From an uncultured Pelagibacteraceae bacterium (GTDB lineage Bacteria; Pseudomonadota; Alphaproteobacteria; Pelagibacterales; Pelagibacteraceae): a stretch of DNA of 52,625 nt. The notes beneath the pieces were generated by a model that saw nothing but the letters and a program-made list of their open reading frames with translations, made no database searches and was not told the DNA's origin. This document shows positions 1-10,083 of the stretch, in pieces; within the stretch, counting starts at the first letter, position 1; every line of letters begins with the position of its first letter. Location: contig CACFJT010000008.1 of NCBI GenBank assembly GCA_902566705.1, positions 1-52,625 of the forward strand, given 5' to 3'. Position numbers and translations under genes: made by a program.

Positions 1-191
1 TTGAGTTTTGATCTACTTTTTTTTGGTTTAATAGAAATTTCCTTTCCTTCAATTATATCTAAATTAAACATATCTAGATCAACATTAATTGATTTTTTTC
101 CTAAAGGTCCTTCTATATTTATAATATTTCCAGCTAAAGCAACTTTTACTTTTTCAGGGATCGATATATTTATTTTACCTATTTTAGACAT
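1..191 (-). CDS. rplF: 50S ribosomal protein L6, N-terminal part (runs off the left edge)
   Basis: Reading leftward from an ATG at 191 gives 63 codons beginning MSKIGKINISIPEKVKVALA, followed by a GPLGKKS segment typical of the first L6 domain. L6 binds 23S rRNA near the factor-binding centre of the large subunit. The start codon overlaps the rpsH stop by one base (TAATG), so the two are probably translationally coupled. The order rpsH then rplF matches the spc operon. The gene is cut by the window edge, so about two thirds of the protein is not visible. Confidence 0.93.
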   Translation of the reverse strand, partial: MSKIGKINISIPEKVKVALAGNIINIEGPLGKKSINVDLDMFNLDIIEGKEISIKPKKSRSKL

Positions 192-586
192 TAAAATACC
201 TTACAAATTATTTCACCACCAACTTTTTGTTTTCTAGCATCAATATCTGTCATTACTCCTTTTGGAGTTGAAACAATAGCAATTCCTAAACCATTATTTA
301 TTTTAGGCAAACTATTGGCAGATGAAAAAATTCTTCTCCCAGGTTTTGATACTCTTTCAAAAGCACTAATTACTGGATTACCTGAGTGGTACTTAAGTTC
401 TAATGATAGCATTGGTTTTTTTTCTTCAGAACTTACTTTAAAATCTTTTATAAAACCTTCATTTTTAAGTATATCTGCAATTTTTGTTTTAAAATTAGAT
501 GAAGGTAATTCTACTTTTTTATGATTTCTAGCTTGAGCATTCTTCACTCTAGCAATCATATCTCCTATTGGGTCACTTAAACTCAT
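191..586 (-). CDS. rpsH: 30S ribosomal protein S8
   Basis: The 131-residue product begins MSLSDPIGDMIARVKNAQ and ends with the conserved VSTPKGVMTDIDARKQKVGG region; length and ends are normal for S8. S8 binds helix 21 of 16S rRNA during small-subunit assembly. In E. coli it also represses spc translation by binding near the rplE start; here that junction is only a few bases wide. The gene lies 11 bases after rpsN, and the start at 586 is preceded by an AAGGAAA ribosome-binding site. Confidence 0.97.
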   Translation of the reverse strand: MSLSDPIGDMIARVKNAQARNHKKVELPSSNFKTKIADILKNEGFIKDFKVSSEEKKPMLSLELKYHSGNPVISAFERVSKPGRRIFSSANSLPKINNGLGIAIVSTPKGVMTDIDARKQKVGGEIICKVF

Positions 587-597
587 AATTTTCCTTT

Positions 598-903
598 CTA
601 CCAGCTAGATTTAACTAAGCCAGGTATCTTTCCTTGTAATCCTAATTGTCTTAATGCAATTCTTGAAATCTTTAATTTTCTGTAAACACCATGAGGTCTT
701 CCAGTAATCTCACATCTATTCATAACTCTTGTTTTAGCCGAGTTTCTTGGCAGTTTAGATAATTTTTGTTGCGCTTTAAATCTTTCTTCTAATGGAATCT
801 TTTTATCCATTACAATCTTCTTTAGTGCTTGTCTTTTCTTATAAAGCCTATCTGAAAGCTTAATTCTTTTTTTATTTTTATTTACAGCGCTTAACTTTGC
901 CAT
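598..903 (-). CDS. rpsN: 30S ribosomal protein S14 (zinc-independent form)
   Basis: The 101-residue product carries the S14 core MNRCEITGRPHGVYRKLKIS and an N-terminal basic extension. The length is that of the long C-minus type: the CxxC pairs that bind zinc in the short S14 form are missing and only one Cys is present. The protein assembles into the head of the 30S subunit. It lies between rplE (2-base gap) and rpsH (11-base gap), as in the spc operon. Confidence 0.97.
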   Translation of the reverse strand: MAKLSAVNKNKKRIKLSDRLYKKRQALKKIVMDKKIPLEERFKAQQKLSKLPRNSAKTRVMNRCEITGRPHGVYRKLKISRIALRQLGLQGKIPGLVKSSW

Positions 904-905
904 GT

Positions 906-1460
906 TTAATTATCTCCTTTTTTAATAAATGGAAAATTCATTTTTTCTAGTAATGCAAAACTATGCTCTTTATTTATTGCTTTAATAACTATTACTATAT
1001 CTAAACCTCTAACTTTGTCTGCTCTATCAAAGCTTACTTCTGGAAAAATTATATGCTCTTTAATTCCAAATGTATAATTACCAAATTTATCAAAGCCTTT
1101 TGGTGACAAACCTCTAAAATCTTTAATTCTTGGTAATGCAATATTTACTAATCTGTCTAAGAATTCATACATTCTATTTTTTCTTAATGTTACCTTTAAA
1201 CCAGCATTTGATCCTTTTCTGGTTTTAAAATTTGCTACTGATTTTTTAAATTTAGTTGTAACTGGTTTTTGTCCAGTAATTTTAGCCATATCCTCTTCGC
1301 ATGATTTTAAAATCTTAGAATCTGTAGCATCTAAACCAAGACCCATATTTAAAACAACTTTCTCAATTTTCGGAGCCATATAAATATTTTTAAAACCAAA
1401 CTGATCTTTTAATGCAGGCTGAATTTCTTTATTAAATATTTCTTTTAATCTTGGTGTCAT
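906..1460 (-). CDS. rplE: 50S ribosomal protein L5
   Basis: The 184-residue product begins [20 protein letters not shown]. It contains the L5 segments VLNMGLG, TGQKPV and the C-terminal DIVIVIKAINKEHSFALLEK. L5 binds 5S rRNA and forms part of the central protuberance and the inter-subunit bridge. The start shares one base with the rplX stop. In E. coli this junction is the S8 feedback site; whether an S8-binding fold survives here would need RNA folding. Confidence 0.97.
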   Translation of the reverse strand: MTPRLKEIFNKEIQPALKDQFGFKNIYMAPKIEKVVLNMGLGLDATDSKILKSCEEDMAKITGQKPVTTKFKKSVANFKTRKGSNAGLKVTLRKNRMYEFLDRLVNIALPRIKDFRGLSPKGFDKFGNYTFGIKEHIIFPEVSFDRADKVRGLDIVIVIKAINKEHSFALLEKMNFPFIKKGDN

Positions 1461-1705
1461 TATTTTTTAGCCTCTTTTTTCTTAGCCGCTTTTTCATCAA
1501 TTAGTTTTAAGTTAGAAATATGAATAAAGCTTTCCTTTGGAAAAATTCCACCTTTTTTCTCTTTTGTTGTTTTTACGTGTTTTTTAACCATGTTTATTTC
1601 TTTAACTTTAGCTCTGTTATTAGCTCTATCAATTTCAATAACTTCTCCTTCTTTTTTTTTATCTCTTCCAGTTAAAACTCTTACTTTCAAACCTTTTTTA
1701 ATCAT
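1460..1705 (-). CDS. rplX: 50S ribosomal protein L24
   Basis: The product has 81 residues, short compared with the roughly 100 of E. coli L24. It has the N-terminal KOW motif ([19 protein letters not shown]) and a Lys-rich C-terminus. L24 is an early assembly initiator that binds the 5' domain of 23S rRNA. It shares single bases with rplN upstream and rplE downstream, so the three genes are tightly coupled. Confidence 0.96.
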   Translation of the reverse strand: MIKKGLKVRVLTGRDKKKEGEVIEIDRANNRAKVKEINMVKKHVKTTKEKKGGIFPKESFIHISNLKLIDEKAAKKKEAKK

Positions 1706-2073
1706 TATAAAACCTCTGGTGCCAATGAAATAATTTTCATTTGACCTCTACTTCTTAATTCTCTTGTTACTGGACCAAAAATCCTTGTTCCGACAGGTTC
1801 TCCTTTGTCATCAACTAATACAGCCGCATTATTATCAAATCTTACTTTGGAACCATCATTTCTGTGAATTCCCTTTTTAACCCTTACAACTACAGCTTTA
1901 TGGACAGATCCTTTTTTAACTTTTCCTTTAGGTATCGCCTCTTTAACTGCTATTACAATTGTATCACCAATACTAGCGTATCTTCTTTTTGATCCACCTA
2001 GAACTTTAATGCACTCTATTCTTTTCGCACCAGTATTATCAGCAACCTGTAATTCTGTTTGAACACCAATCAT
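1705..2073 (-). CDS. rplN: 50S ribosomal protein L14
   Basis: The 122-residue product starts [20 protein letters not shown], an L14 signature, and ends with [24 protein letters not shown] as a complete L14 does. It lies near the inter-subunit face and contacts L19. The start overlaps the rpsQ stop by one base. Length and sequence are ordinary. Confidence 0.98.
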   Translation of the reverse strand: MIGVQTELQVADNTGAKRIECIKVLGGSKRRYASIGDTIVIAVKEAIPKGKVKKGSVHKAVVVRVKKGIHRNDGSKVRFDNNAAVLVDDKGEPVGTRIFGPVTRELRSRGQMKIISLAPEVL

Positions 2074-2309
2074 TATTTTGTACTCTCCATAACTTGAAAT
2101 TTTTTATTTTTAGAAAAGGGTTTGCTCTCAATAATTGAAACTTTGTCACCAGTTTTGAACTTATTATTTTCATCGTGAGCATTATAGTTTTTTCTAACTC
2201 TAATAACTTTTTTTAGAACTGGATGTGAGTATTTACGTTCTACCATAACTGTGATTGTTTTATTTGGTTTATCGCTTATAACTATACCAGTAAGTATTTT
2301 TTTAGGCAT
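2073..2309 (-). CDS. rpsQ: 30S ribosomal protein S17
   Basis: The 78-residue product has the S17 OB-fold pattern [20 protein letters not shown] followed by [20 protein letters not shown]. It binds the 5' domain of 16S rRNA. Its start lies inside the end of rpmC (8-base overlap), one of the larger overlaps in this cluster, consistent with coupling and genome compaction. Confidence 0.97.
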   Translation of the reverse strand: MPKKILTGIVISDKPNKTITVMVERKYSHPVLKKVIRVRKNYNAHDENNKFKTGDKVSIIESKPFSKNKKFQVMESTK

Positions 2310-2493
2310 TTGCTTTTCCTTTTAAAATTGTTTTTAATCTTGCTATTGTTTTTCTAGTTTCCCCAATTTTAGCTGGGTTTGTTACTTGTGAATTCATTTT
2401 TTGAAATCTGAAATTAAAAAGATCTTTTTTAAGTTTATCAATGTTCTTCACGATTTCGTCCTTTGATAATTTTTTAATTTCTTGTTTTTTCAT
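2302..2493 (-). CDS. rpmC: 50S ribosomal protein L29
   Basis: The 63-residue helical product begins [20 protein letters not shown] and contains the L29 core LFNFRFQKMNSQVTNPAKIG. L29 sits at the peptide exit tunnel next to L23 and helps dock SRP and trigger factor. It shares a base with rplP upstream and overlaps rpsQ by 8 bases. Confidence 0.96.
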   Translation of the reverse strand: MKKQEIKKLSKDEIVKNIDKLKKDLFNFRFQKMNSQVTNPAKIGETRKTIARLKTILKGKANA

Positions 2494-2903
2494 TATGCAA
2501 ATCTCTTAATTGTTTTAGTTTTTATAGGTAATTTTGCTGATGCTTTGTATAAAGCTTCTTTTGCAATTTGCTCAGAAACACCATCAACTTCAAATAGTAT
2601 TCTTCCTGGTTTTACTCTACATGCGAAGTACTCGGGTGAGCCCTTTCCTTTACCCATTCTGACTTCAATTGGTTTTTTTGAAACTGGTATATTTGGAAAT
2701 ATTCTTGTCCAAACTCTACCTTGTCTTTTCATATGTCTTGTTAAAGCAACTCTTGCAGCTTCAATCTGTTTTCCAGTAACTCTTTCAGGCTGTAAAGCTT
2801 TTAATGCGTAAGCACCATAATTAATAGTGCTTGCTCTTGTGGCATTACCATGAATTCTACCTTTATGAGCTTTTCTCCATTTTGTTCTTACTGGTTGAAG
2901 CAT
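2493..2903 (-). CDS. rplP: 50S ribosomal protein L16
   Basis: The 136-residue product begins [20 protein letters not shown] and contains the conserved [12 protein letters not shown] segment. L16 organises the aminoacyl-tRNA binding region beside the peptidyl transferase centre. The order rpsC-rplP-rpmC-rpsQ is that of the S10 operon. It shares one base with rpsC. Nothing unusual is seen. Confidence 0.98.
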   Translation of the reverse strand: MLQPVRTKWRKAHKGRIHGNATRASTINYGAYALKALQPERVTGKQIEAARVALTRHMKRQGRVWTRIFPNIPVSKKPIEVRMGKGKGSPEYFACRVKPGRILFEVDGVSEQIAKEALYKASAKLPIKTKTIKRFA

Positions 2904-3583
2904 TACTGTTTACCTTCCTTTAGTGCTACCTTGTTTGTCTCTTGACTAAATTCTCTAGCAAAAACTTCACCTTTATAAATCCAAACTTTAATTCCAATAA
3001 TTCCGTAAGTTGTAAGAGCTTCTGCCTCCGCATAATCTATATCAGCTCTTAAAGTATGTGATGGAATACTTCCATCTCTTAACCACTCTGTTCTTGCTAT
3101 TTCATTTCCACCCAGTCTTCCACTCACTGATACTTTAATTCCTTTTGCTCCTAGTCTAATACATGATTGCATTGCTCTTTTCATTGCTCTTCTATAAGAA
3201 ATTCTTTTAACAAGCTGTTGAGCTATGTTTTCAGCTACTAAATAAGCATTAGTTTCAGGTTTTTTAACTTCTTTAATATTTAGATTAACTTCATTTGAAG
3301 TTAATTTTGAAAGATTGTTTTTAATTTTGTCTATATCACTTCCTTTTTTACCAATCACAAATCCTGGTCTAGAAGTATAAATTGTGACATAACACTTATT
3401 AGATGTTCTTTCGATCATTACCTTGGATACACCTGAATTAATTACATTTTTCTTGATATATTCCCTTATTTTAAAATCTTCTATTAGATAATTTCCAAAA
3501 TCTTTTTTCTTAGCATACCATACAGAGTCCCATCCTCTGTTGACACCTAATCTAAAACCTACCGGATTAACTTTTTGTCCCAT
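2903..3583 (-). CDS. rpsC: 30S ribosomal protein S3
   Basis: The 226-residue product begins [20 protein letters not shown]. It carries a KH domain with the [11 protein letters not shown] loop and the C-terminal segment RREMARTEW-like [21 protein letters not shown]3 forms part of the mRNA entry helicase. The start lies 17 bases inside rplV, the longest overlap in the cluster; the MGQKVNP start is strongly conserved, so the overlap is real. Confidence 0.98.
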   Translation of the reverse strand: MGQKVNPVGFRLGVNRGWDSVWYAKKKDFGNYLIEDFKIREYIKKNVINSGVSKVMIERTSNKCYVTIYTSRPGFVIGKKGSDIDKIKNNLSKLTSNEVNLNIKEVKKPETNAYLVAENIAQQLVKRISYRRAMKRAMQSCIRLGAKGIKVSVSGRLGGNEIARTEWLRDGSIPSHTLRADIDYAEAEALTTYGIIGIKVWIYKGEVFAREFSQETNKVALKEGKQ

Positions 3584-3965
3584 GTTTCTCCATTTGTTTT
3601 GCTTCTGATAAAATTATTGTAACAGTTGACCAAGGTTTTAATATTGGTGCTGCTCTTCCTTTGGCTCTTGGTCTAAATCTTTTCATAACTATTTTTTTTC
3701 CACAATATGCTTCTTTAACTATTAATTTATCAATATCGTATTGAAAATTATTTTCTGCATTGGCAACTGCAGAGCTAATTGTTTTTCTAACATCTCTAGT
3801 AACTCTTTTTTCTGAAAACTGTAAATCTCTAATTGCAACATCAACTTTTTTACCAACGATACTTCTAAGTATTGGATTTAGCTTTCTAACACTTGATCTA
3901 ATACCGTTATTAACAGACTTCACTGTTTTTTCTTTAGATTTATCTATTTTCTTTTTCTTGCCCAT
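3567..3965 (-). CDS. rplV: 50S ribosomal protein L22
   Basis: The product has 132 residues, about 20 more than E. coli L22, because of a Lys-rich N-terminal extension ([20 protein letters not shown]). The conserved end [20 protein letters not shown], including the tunnel hairpin, is intact. L22 lines the exit tunnel and touches all six 23S domains. An internal start could remove the extension; the ATG at 3965 lies just after rpsS, so the long form is plausible. Confidence 0.95.
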   Translation of the reverse strand: MGKKKKIDKSKEKTVKSVNNGIRSSVRKLNPILRSIVGKKVDVAIRDLQFSEKRVTRDVRKTISSAVANAENNFQYDIDKLIVKEAYCGKKIVMKRFRPRAKGRAAPILKPWSTVTIILSEAKQMEKHGTKS

Positions 3966-3967
3966 AA

Positions 3968-4264
3968 TTATTTCTTCTCTGCTGTTGCTGGTTTAGCTTT
4001 TTTATCAGCCGGTGTATGACCAAAGAACGTTCTTGTTGGCGCAAACTCACCTAATTTATGTCCAACCATATCTTCTGAAACAGTTATTGGTATAAATTTT
4101 TTACCATTATAAATTTGGAAACTTACACCTACAAAATCTGGTAAAATTGTAGATTTTCTTGACCAAGTTTTAATAGGAATTTTCTTTGGATCGTCTTTAT
4201 ACTTGTCGACTTTCTTCATCAAGCTTTCTTCTACAAACGGACCTTTCCAAACTGCTCTAGCCAT
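3968..4264 (-). CDS. rpsS: 30S ribosomal protein S19
   Basis: The 98-residue product starts [20 protein letters not shown] and contains the [13 protein letters not shown] and [13 protein letters not shown] segments of S19. It forms a complex with S13 in the 30S head. It shares one base with rplB and precedes rplV by 2 bases. The tail is Ala/Lys-rich and likely disordered. Confidence 0.98.
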   Translation of the reverse strand: MARAVWKGPFVEESLMKKVDKYKDDPKKIPIKTWSRKSTILPDFVGVSFQIYNGKKFIPITVSEDMVGHKLGEFAPTRTFFGHTPADKKAKPATAEKK

Positions 4265-5103
4265 TACTTAGTATCCTTCCTCTTATTTCTTCTCTTAACT
4301 ATAAATTTATCTGTTCTTTTATTATCTCGAGTTTTTAAACCTTTAGCAGATTGTCCTGTAGGTGAAACTGGATGTCTTCCCCCAGCAGATTTTCCTTCTC
4401 CACCTCCATGTGGGTGATCAACTGGGTTTTTAACAACACCTCTAGTATGAGGTCTTCTACCCAACCATCTTGATCTACCTGCTTTTCCAATTTTAATATT
4501 TTTTTGATCTGGATTACTTAAAATTCCAATTGTAGCTAAAGCTCTTGAATCTATTTTTCGCACTTCACCTGAGGCTAATTTTATTAAACTGTAGTTTCCA
4601 TCTAGACCACTAATAGTAACTGATGAACCAGCTGCTCTGGCAATTTTTCCACCACCACCTGGCTGTATCTCGACATTATGTATATTGATACCCACTGGTA
4701 TATCTTGTAATGGCATACAATTACCTACTTTAATTTCTTTTTTAGAGCCGCTTTCAACTTTATCTCCAACTTTAATTTTTTGTGGTGCTAAAAAATATGA
4801 GTGAGTACCATCCTCAAATTTAACTAACATAATGTAGCATGATCTATTAGGATCATATTCAATTCTTTCAACTGTGGCTTCCATGTCGAATTTTTTTCGA
4901 TAAAAATCTACATGTCTGTACATTTTTTTATGTCCACCAGCTCTATTAATAGAGGTAATATGACCATTATTATTTCTACCTTTCATCGCATTTTTAGGTG
5001 AAACTAAGGTCTTGAATGGTTTACCTTTCCATAAACCAGTTCTATCAACTAAAATGGTACCTCTTGTAGATTTTGTATATGGTTTAAAAGTTTTTAATGC
5101 CAT
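4264..5103 (-). CDS. rplB: 50S ribosomal protein L2
   Basis: The 279-residue product starts [20 protein letters not shown]. It has the RNA-binding domain and the C-terminal loop with [14 protein letters not shown], which contains the conserved His needed for peptidyl transferase activity. Length is normal for L2. It follows rplW after 3 bases and shares a base with rpsS, as in the S10 operon. Confidence 0.98.
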   Translation of the reverse strand: MALKTFKPYTKSTRGTILVDRTGLWKGKPFKTLVSPKNAMKGRNNNGHITSINRAGGHKKMYRHVDFYRKKFDMEATVERIEYDPNRSCYIMLVKFEDGTHSYFLAPQKIKVGDKVESGSKKEIKVGNCMPLQDIPVGINIHNVEIQPGGGGKIARAAGSSVTISGLDGNYSLIKLASGEVRKIDSRALATIGILSNPDQKNIKIGKAGRSRWLGRRPHTRGVVKNPVDHPHGGGEGKSAGGRHPVSPTGQSAKGLKTRDNKRTDKFIVKRRNKRKDTK

Positions 5104-5106
5104 TTA

Positions 5107-5400
5107 TTAAATTCCTGTTGTAAGATCAATGCTCTGACCTTTTTTTAAAGTAATTATTGCTTTTTTATATCCAGATACTTTTACTTTTCTACCTCTGGTA
5201 ACTTTTGTTCTGTTCTGTTTGTTAATAATATTTATCTTTGTCACATTAACTTTGAATATTTTTTCAATATTCTTTTTTAAGTTTTTCTTATTTGCACTAT
5301 CTGGAACTTTAAATACAATTTTATTTAGTTCAGATAAATTAGTTGATTTCTCTGTAACCACTGGAGAAAGAATTTTGTCGTATAAATGAATTTTTTCCAT
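5107..5400 (-). CDS. rplW: 50S ribosomal protein L23
   Basis: The 97-residue product contains the L23 N-terminal pattern ILSPVVTEKSTNL and the middle segment VNVTKINIINKQNRTKVTRG. L23 surrounds the exit tunnel and is the main docking site for trigger factor and SRP. It lies one base after rplD and 3 bases before rplB. Confidence 0.97.
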   Translation of the reverse strand: MEKIHLYDKILSPVVTEKSTNLSELNKIVFKVPDSANKKNLKKNIEKIFKVNVTKINIINKQNRTKVTRGRKVKVSGYKKAIITLKKGQSIDLTTGI

Positions 5401-5401
5401 A

Positions 5402-6025
5402 TTATGAATATCTCTTTTCTAGTTCTTTCACAGAGCTTTCAGTGAAAACTACTTTTTTAAATTTAATAATGTCATAAGCGCTGAAATGATTTACATCTGT
5501 AACTTTAACATTTGGAATATTTCTTGCTGATTTTTCAATTTTTTCTTTAGAATTTTTATCTAAAATTATTAGTGAATTTGTAATTTCAAGTTTATTAATA
5601 ATTGAGTTCATTTCTTTTGTTTTTTTTATTTCGGAAGTAAAATCATTTAAGATTAATAAATTTTTATTATTATTTTTTTCAGTAATTAATGAAGCTACAC
5701 TTTGTTTTTTCTCAGTTTTGTTTAGTTTTCTTTTTTTATAAGCCAATTCACCTTTTGGTCCATGAGCAATACCACCACCAACAAATATAGGAGCTTTTCT
5801 ACTAGCATGCCTTGCTCCACCAGTCCCTTTTTGAGCATATATTTTCGAAGTTGGTCCTTTTACTTCATTTTGTTGCTTAGTTTTGGCATGTCTTCCTTTG
5901 TAATTAGCATTTGTTTTATAAAGTACAGCGCTAACTAATTTATGGTTAATTTTTGCAGAAAAAATCTTATCCAAAACTTCAATACTATCTTTTTTTCCGT
6001 CTATGCTAATTTTATCTAATTTCAT
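5402..6025 (-). CDS. rplD: 50S ribosomal protein L4
   Basis: The 207-residue product has the L4 loop KTKQQNEVKGPTSKIYAQKG followed by GTGGARHASRKAPIFVGGG, the extended region that reaches into the exit tunnel. In E. coli L4 also represses the S10 operon through a leader before rpsJ. Here rpsJ overlaps fusA, so that leader cannot exist in its usual place. The C-terminal half is AT-driven and diverged but complete. Confidence 0.97.
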   Translation of the reverse strand: MKLDKISIDGKKDSIEVLDKIFSAKINHKLVSAVLYKTNANYKGRHAKTKQQNEVKGPTSKIYAQKGTGGARHASRKAPIFVGGGIAHGPKGELAYKKRKLNKTEKKQSVASLITEKNNNKNLLILNDFTSEIKKTKEMNSIINKLEITNSLIILDKNSKEKIEKSARNIPNVKVTDVNHFSAYDIIKFKKVVFTESSVKELEKRYS

Positions 6026-6735
6026 TATTTTTTCTTTTTCTCAGGTGTTTTTTTAGCTTCTTCAGCAGCTGCTTGTTTCTCACCAATTGTCATTTTGCTT
6101 ATATTTTTCACTGATTTTTTAACCATTACTTCAGAATTTTTTGAACCAGGTATTGATCCTTTTAAGTAAAGAAGTTCGTTTTCTAAGTCTGTTTTTATTA
6201 TTTCAATATTTTGCATTGTTCTTAGTTTGTCACCCATATGACCAGCCATTTTTTTTCCTTTAAAAACTTTTCCTGGATCTTGACTGTGCCCAGTTGAACC
6301 ATGAGCTCTGTGTGATATTGAAACACCGTGACTGGCTCTTAAACCTCCAAAATTATGTCTTTTCATAGCACCTGCAAAACCTTTACCAATTGTCTTTGAT
6401 CTTGTGTCTACAAATTTAATATCTTTAAATATTTCTAAACCAAACTCGTTTCCTTCTTTGTAAACAGAAGTATCATTTACTCTAAATTCTTTTAATTTTT
6501 TCTTAGCTTCAGTATTTTTTTTAGCAAAAACACCTTTCATTGATTTTGTTAGTTTTGAATTTTTAATTTTTCCATATCCAAGCTGAACAGCTTTGTATCC
6601 TCTTTTTTCCTCTTCAATGACCTGAATAACTCTAGCTTTTTCAACCTTTAGTACAGTCACAGGAACTAATTGACCAGATTTATAGAACTCTCTTGTCATT
6701 CCTATTTTTTTTCCTAATAAAGCTATCTCACTCAT
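6025..6735 (-). CDS. rplC: 50S ribosomal protein L3
   Basis: The 236-residue product begins MSEIALLGKKIGMTREFYKS and has the conserved KGFAGAMKRHNFGG and GSTGHSQDPGKVFKGKKMAG segments, including the loop with the Gln that is methylated by PrmB in many proteobacteria. A Lys/Glu/Ala-rich tail extends about 20 residues beyond the E. coli length. L3 starts 50S assembly. It follows rpsJ after 2 bases and shares a base with rplD. Confidence 0.98.
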   Translation of the reverse strand: MSEIALLGKKIGMTREFYKSGQLVPVTVLKVEKARVIQVIEEEKRGYKAVQLGYGKIKNSKLTKSMKGVFAKKNTEAKKKLKEFRVNDTSVYKEGNEFGLEIFKDIKFVDTRSKTIGKGFAGAMKRHNFGGLRASHGVSISHRAHGSTGHSQDPGKVFKGKKMAGHMGDKLRTMQNIEIIKTDLENELLYLKGSIPGSKNSEVMVKKSVKNISKMTIGEKQAAAEEAKKTPEKKKK

Positions 6736-6737
6736 GA

Positions 6738-7046
6738 TTAAATTTTTATCTCCACATCTACACCAGAAGCTAAATCCAGTTTCATCAAAGCTTCTACAGT
6801 TTGTGGTGTTGGTTCAATAATATCGATTAATCTTTTGTGTGTTCTTGATTCAAATTGTTCTCTACTTTTCTTGTCTATGTGAGGTGATCTTAATACAGTA
6901 TATCTTTCAACTCTTGTAGGTAATGGAATTGGCCCTTTTATTGTAGCCCCAGTTCTTTTAACTGTGTTTACAATTTCTTCTGTAGAGGCATCTAAAACCT
7001 TATTATCATAAGCTCTTAGTTTTATTCTAATATTTTGCTTTTCCAT
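6738..7046 (-). CDS. rpsJ: 30S ribosomal protein S10 (NusE)
   Basis: The 102-residue product starts [20 protein letters not shown] and contains [20 protein letters not shown], the hallmark of S10. It is a 30S head protein and also the NusE subunit that pairs with NusG and NusB in antitermination. The start shares one base with the fusA stop, so the S10 operon is fused directly to the str operon, with no room for tufA or an S10 leader. Confidence 0.98.
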   Translation of the reverse strand: MEKQNIRIKLRAYDNKVLDASTEEIVNTVKRTGATIKGPIPLPTRVERYTVLRSPHIDKKSREQFESRTHKRLIDIIEPTPQTVEALMKLDLASGVDVEIKI

Positions 7047-9124
7047 TATCCTGCTACCTTTTTAGTTACTTCGTCTTGAACGTTTTGAGGAACTTTAGAA
7101 TAATGATCAAAGAACATTGAATATTGTGCTCTTCCTTGTGACATTGATCTAAGATTATTAATGTAACCGAACATATTTGCTAGAGGAACCATAGCTGTAA
7201 TTACAGTTGCATTTCCTCTTTGTTCTTGAGTACTAATTTGTCCTCTTCTACTGTTTAAATCACCAATAACATCTCCCATATAATCTTCAGGAGTAACTAC
7301 TTCTACTCTCATAATTGGTTCTAGAAGTTTTAATCCACCTTGAGTACATGCTTCTTTAAAACATGCCCTGCTTGCAAGTTCAAAAGCTAAAACGCTTGAG
7401 TCAACATCGTGATGTAAACCATCAACAATAGTTACTTTGTAATCAATCATTGGGAAACCTGCCAAAATTCCACTATCAGATACTGTTTCAATACCTTTTT
7501 CAACACCAGGAATAAATTCTTTAGGAATAGCTCCACCCTTAATAGCACTTTCAACTTCTCTACCTTTTCCTGGTTCTTGAGGTTCAACAAATAATTTAAC
7601 TTTAGCGAACTGACCAGCACCACCACTTTGTTTTTTATGTATGTATTCATACTCAGCAGATTTTTCTATAGTTTCTCTGTAAGCAACTTGTGGAGCACCT
7701 ACGTTTGCTTCAACTTTAAATTCTCTTTTCATTCGATCAACAATGATATCTAAGTGAAGTTCACCCATACCTTTAATTATTGTTTGACCTGACTCTTCAT
7801 CTGAAGAAACTCTAAATGATGGATCCTCTTTAGCTAATCTTGCTAAAGCTTCACCCATTTTTTCTTGGTCACCTTTTGTTTTTGGTTCTACAGCAATTTC
7901 AATTACTGGCTCTGGGAATTCCATTGGCTCTAGCAACACTGGATTTTCTTTGTCACATAAAGTGTGACCTGTCATAGTATTTTTTAATCCTGCAAGTGAA
8001 ACAATATCACCTGCATTAGCCTCTTTAATATCTTCTCTTGAATTAGCATGCATTAAAAGCATACGACCAACTCTTTCTTCTTTATCAGATGAAGAGTTGT
8101 ATACGGCAGTTCCAGACTTAATTGTACCAGAATAAATTCTAACGAATGTTAAAGAACCTACAAAAGGATCGTTTGCAACTTTAAATGCTAAACCGGAAAA
8201 AGAAGAACCATCATCAAATTTCATTTCTATTTCATCTTCTGATCCAACTTTTGTTCCTTTAATTGAACCAATATCAACTGGACTTGGCAAGTAGTTCACA
8301 ACTGCATCTAGTAAAGGCTGAACACCTTTATTTTTAAAGGCAGATCCAGTTAAAACAGGAACAAAACTAAAATCCAATGTTCCTTTTCTTATGCATTTAA
8401 CCAAATCTTCTTCCTTAATTTCGTCTCCATTTAAGTAAGACTCCATTAACTTTTCATCTTGTTCTACAGCAGTTTCGATTAATTCCGTTCTATACTTTTC
8501 AGTTATTTCTTTAAGATCATCAGGAATATCTTTGTATTCCCATTCTGCACCTAAAGCCTCATTTTTCCAAACTTGAGCTTTCATTTTAACTAAATCAACA
8601 ACTCCAGTTAGAGAAGCTTCAATTCCAATAGGAACTTGTAATACTAATGGTTTAGCACCTAATCTATCTTTAATCATGTCTACACATCTAAAGAAATCAG
8701 CACCTGTTCTGTCTAATTTGTTTACAAAACAAATTCTTGGTACTTTATACTTATCGGCTTGTCTCCATACAGTTTCGGATTGTGGTTCTACACCTGCTAC
8801 GCCATCAAAAACAGCTACTGCACCATCTAAAACTTTTAAAGATCTCTCTACTTCAATAGTAAAGTCTACGTGACCTGGAGTATCTATAATGTTAACTCTG
8901 TGATCATTCCAAAAACAAGTAGTTGCTGCAGAAGTAATTGTAATACCTCTTTCTTGTTCTTGCTCCATCCAATCCATGGTTGCTGCACCATCGTGTACTT
9001 CACCTATTTTATGACTTTTACCTGTGTAATATAAAATTCTTTCTGTAGTAGTTGTTTTACCAGCATCTATATGGGCCATGATCCCAATGTTTCTGTATTT
9101 ATCTAATGTATGAGTTCTAGCCAT
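7046..9124 (-). CDS. fusA: Translation elongation factor G
   Basis: The 692-residue product has the GTPase motifs AHIDAGKT (residues 17-24), DTPGH (81-85) and NKLD (135-138), followed by the usual domains II-V, with RGQIST-like [15 protein letters not shown] near the end. EF-G drives translocation and, with RRF, ribosome recycling. It lies 6 bases after rpsG and overlaps rpsJ by one base. The usual str-operon neighbour tufA is missing; the only tuf in the window is at 21293-22483. Confidence 0.98.
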   Translation of the reverse strand: MARTHTLDKYRNIGIMAHIDAGKTTTTERILYYTGKSHKIGEVHDGAATMDWMEQEQERGITITSAATTCFWNDHRVNIIDTPGHVDFTIEVERSLKVLDGAVAVFDGVAGVEPQSETVWRQADKYKVPRICFVNKLDRTGADFFRCVDMIKDRLGAKPLVLQVPIGIEASLTGVVDLVKMKAQVWKNEALGAEWEYKDIPDDLKEITEKYRTELIETAVEQDEKLMESYLNGDEIKEEDLVKCIRKGTLDFSFVPVLTGSAFKNKGVQPLLDAVVNYLPSPVDIGSIKGTKVGSEDEIEMKFDDGSSFSGLAFKVANDPFVGSLTFVRIYSGTIKSGTAVYNSSSDKEERVGRMLLMHANSREDIKEANAGDIVSLAGLKNTMTGHTLCDKENPVLLEPMEFPEPVIEIAVEPKTKGDQEKMGEALARLAKEDPSFRVSSDEESGQTIIKGMGELHLDIIVDRMKREFKVEANVGAPQVAYRETIEKSAEYEYIHKKQSGGAGQFAKVKLFVEPQEPGKGREVESAIKGGAIPKEFIPGVEKGIETVSDSGILAGFPMIDYKVTIVDGLHHDVDSSVLAFELASRACFKEACTQGGLKLLEPIMRVEVVTPEDYMGDVIGDLNSRRGQISTQEQRGNATVITAMVPLANMFGYINNLRSMSQGRAQYSMFFDHYSKVPQNVQDEVTKKVAG

Positions 9125-9130
9125 ATCTTA

Positions 9131-9601
9131 TTACCACCTAAAATGAGCAAAGGCCTTATTGGACTCCGCCATTTTGTGTACATCCTCTCTTTTTTTAACA
9201 GCAGCACCTTTTTTTTCATAAGCATCATAAAGCTCATTAAAAATTTTATCTGCCATGTGTTTATCTTTTCTTTTTCTTGCTGACTCAACTAACCATCTAA
9301 TAGCTAAAGCTTGTGCTCTTTTACTTTTTACCTCAACAGGAACTTGATAAGTTGCACCACCAACTCTTCTAGATCTAACTTCTACAGTTGGTTTGATATT
9401 GTTAATTGCTTCATTGAAAATATCAATTGGTTCATCTTTAGTTTTTGTTTTAATTTTATCTATTGCTTCGTAAACAATTTTTGCAGCAATTCCTCTTTTA
9501 CCATCATACATTATATTATTTATTAATTTTGGTATAATAGTAGAATTAAATTTGGGATCTGGAACTACATTTTTTTTTGGTTGTGTTTTTTTTCTAGACA
9601 T
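9131..9601 (-). CDS. rpsG: 30S ribosomal protein S7
   Basis: The 156-residue product begins [20 protein letters not shown] and contains GGATYQVPVEVKSKRAQALA and the C-terminal NKAFAHFRW typical of S7. It nucleates the 30S head. In E. coli S7 represses the str operon by binding the rpsL-rpsG intercistronic RNA; here that space is a one-base overlap. Complete and ordinary. Confidence 0.98.
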   Translation of the reverse strand: MSRKKTQPKKNVVPDPKFNSTIIPKLINNIMYDGKRGIAAKIVYEAIDKIKTKTKDEPIDIFNEAINNIKPTVEVRSRRVGGATYQVPVEVKSKRAQALAIRWLVESARKRKDKHMADKIFNELYDAYEKKGAAVKKREDVHKMAESNKAFAHFRW

Positions 9602-9972
9602 TATTTACCTTTTTTAGTTCCGTATAAAGATCTTCTTTGTTTTCTGTTCGCAACACCTTGAGTATCCAGATTGCCTCTTAAAATATGATAACGTACACCT
9701 GGTAAATCTTTTACTCTTCCACCTCTTATCATTACAACTGAGTGTTCTTGAAGGTTGTGACCTTCACCTGGAATATAAGCTGTAACTTCAAATCCATTTG
9801 ATAATCTAACTCTAGCAACTTTTCTTAATGCTGAGTTTGGTTTCTTGGGAGTTGTTGTATAAACTTTAACACAAACACCTCTCTTTAAAGGTTGTTTTTG
9901 TAGTGCAGGAACTTTGTTCCTTGCAGATGGTTTAACTCTTTTTTTTCTTAACAACTGATTAATAGTTGGCAT
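9601..9972 (-). CDS. rpsL: 30S ribosomal protein S12
   Basis: The 123-residue product contains [21 protein letters not shown] (trimmed here at the motif edges), with the Lys that is mutated in streptomycin resistance still wild type, and the second loop [18 protein letters not shown] that carries the beta-methylthiolated Asp. S12 sits in the decoding centre. It is the first gene after the 168-base gap following rpoC, which holds a possible promoter and two hairpins. Confidence 0.98.
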   Translation of the reverse strand: MPTINQLLRKKRVKPSARNKVPALQKQPLKRGVCVKVYTTTPKKPNSALRKVARVRLSNGFEVTAYIPGEGHNLQEHSVVMIRGGRVKDLPGVRYHILRGNLDTQGVANRKQRRSLYGTKKGK

Positions 9973-10008
9973 AAATATTTTTAAAATTAATTAATTTATT
10001 TTTAGATG

Positions 10009-10030
10009 AAAATAACTGACAGGTTATTTT
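10009..10030 (-). promoter_or_regulatory. Leader hairpin 2 before rpsL
   Basis: On the transcribed strand AAAATAAC and GTTATTTT form a perfect 8-bp stem around a 6-base loop, about 37 bases before the rpsL start. The stem is AT-rich and ends in UUUU, so it could be a weak attenuator or an RNA-processing site. It is seen directly; the role is inference. Confidence 0.45.
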
Positions 10031-10041
10031 GTGGCAGCGTT

Positions 10042-10061
10042 TAGTACCGTAAGAGGTACTA
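10042..10061 (-). promoter_or_regulatory. Leader hairpin 1 before rpsL
   Basis: TAGTACC and GGTACTA form a perfect 7-bp stem with a 6-base loop, 12 bases 5' of the second hairpin in the rpoC-rpsL gap. No U-tract follows it, so it is not a normal terminator. It may be a structured 5' leader of the str genes, possibly a protein-binding or RNase site. Confidence 0.45.
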
Positions 10062-10083
10062 CATTCCAACCAAAAATATCGCC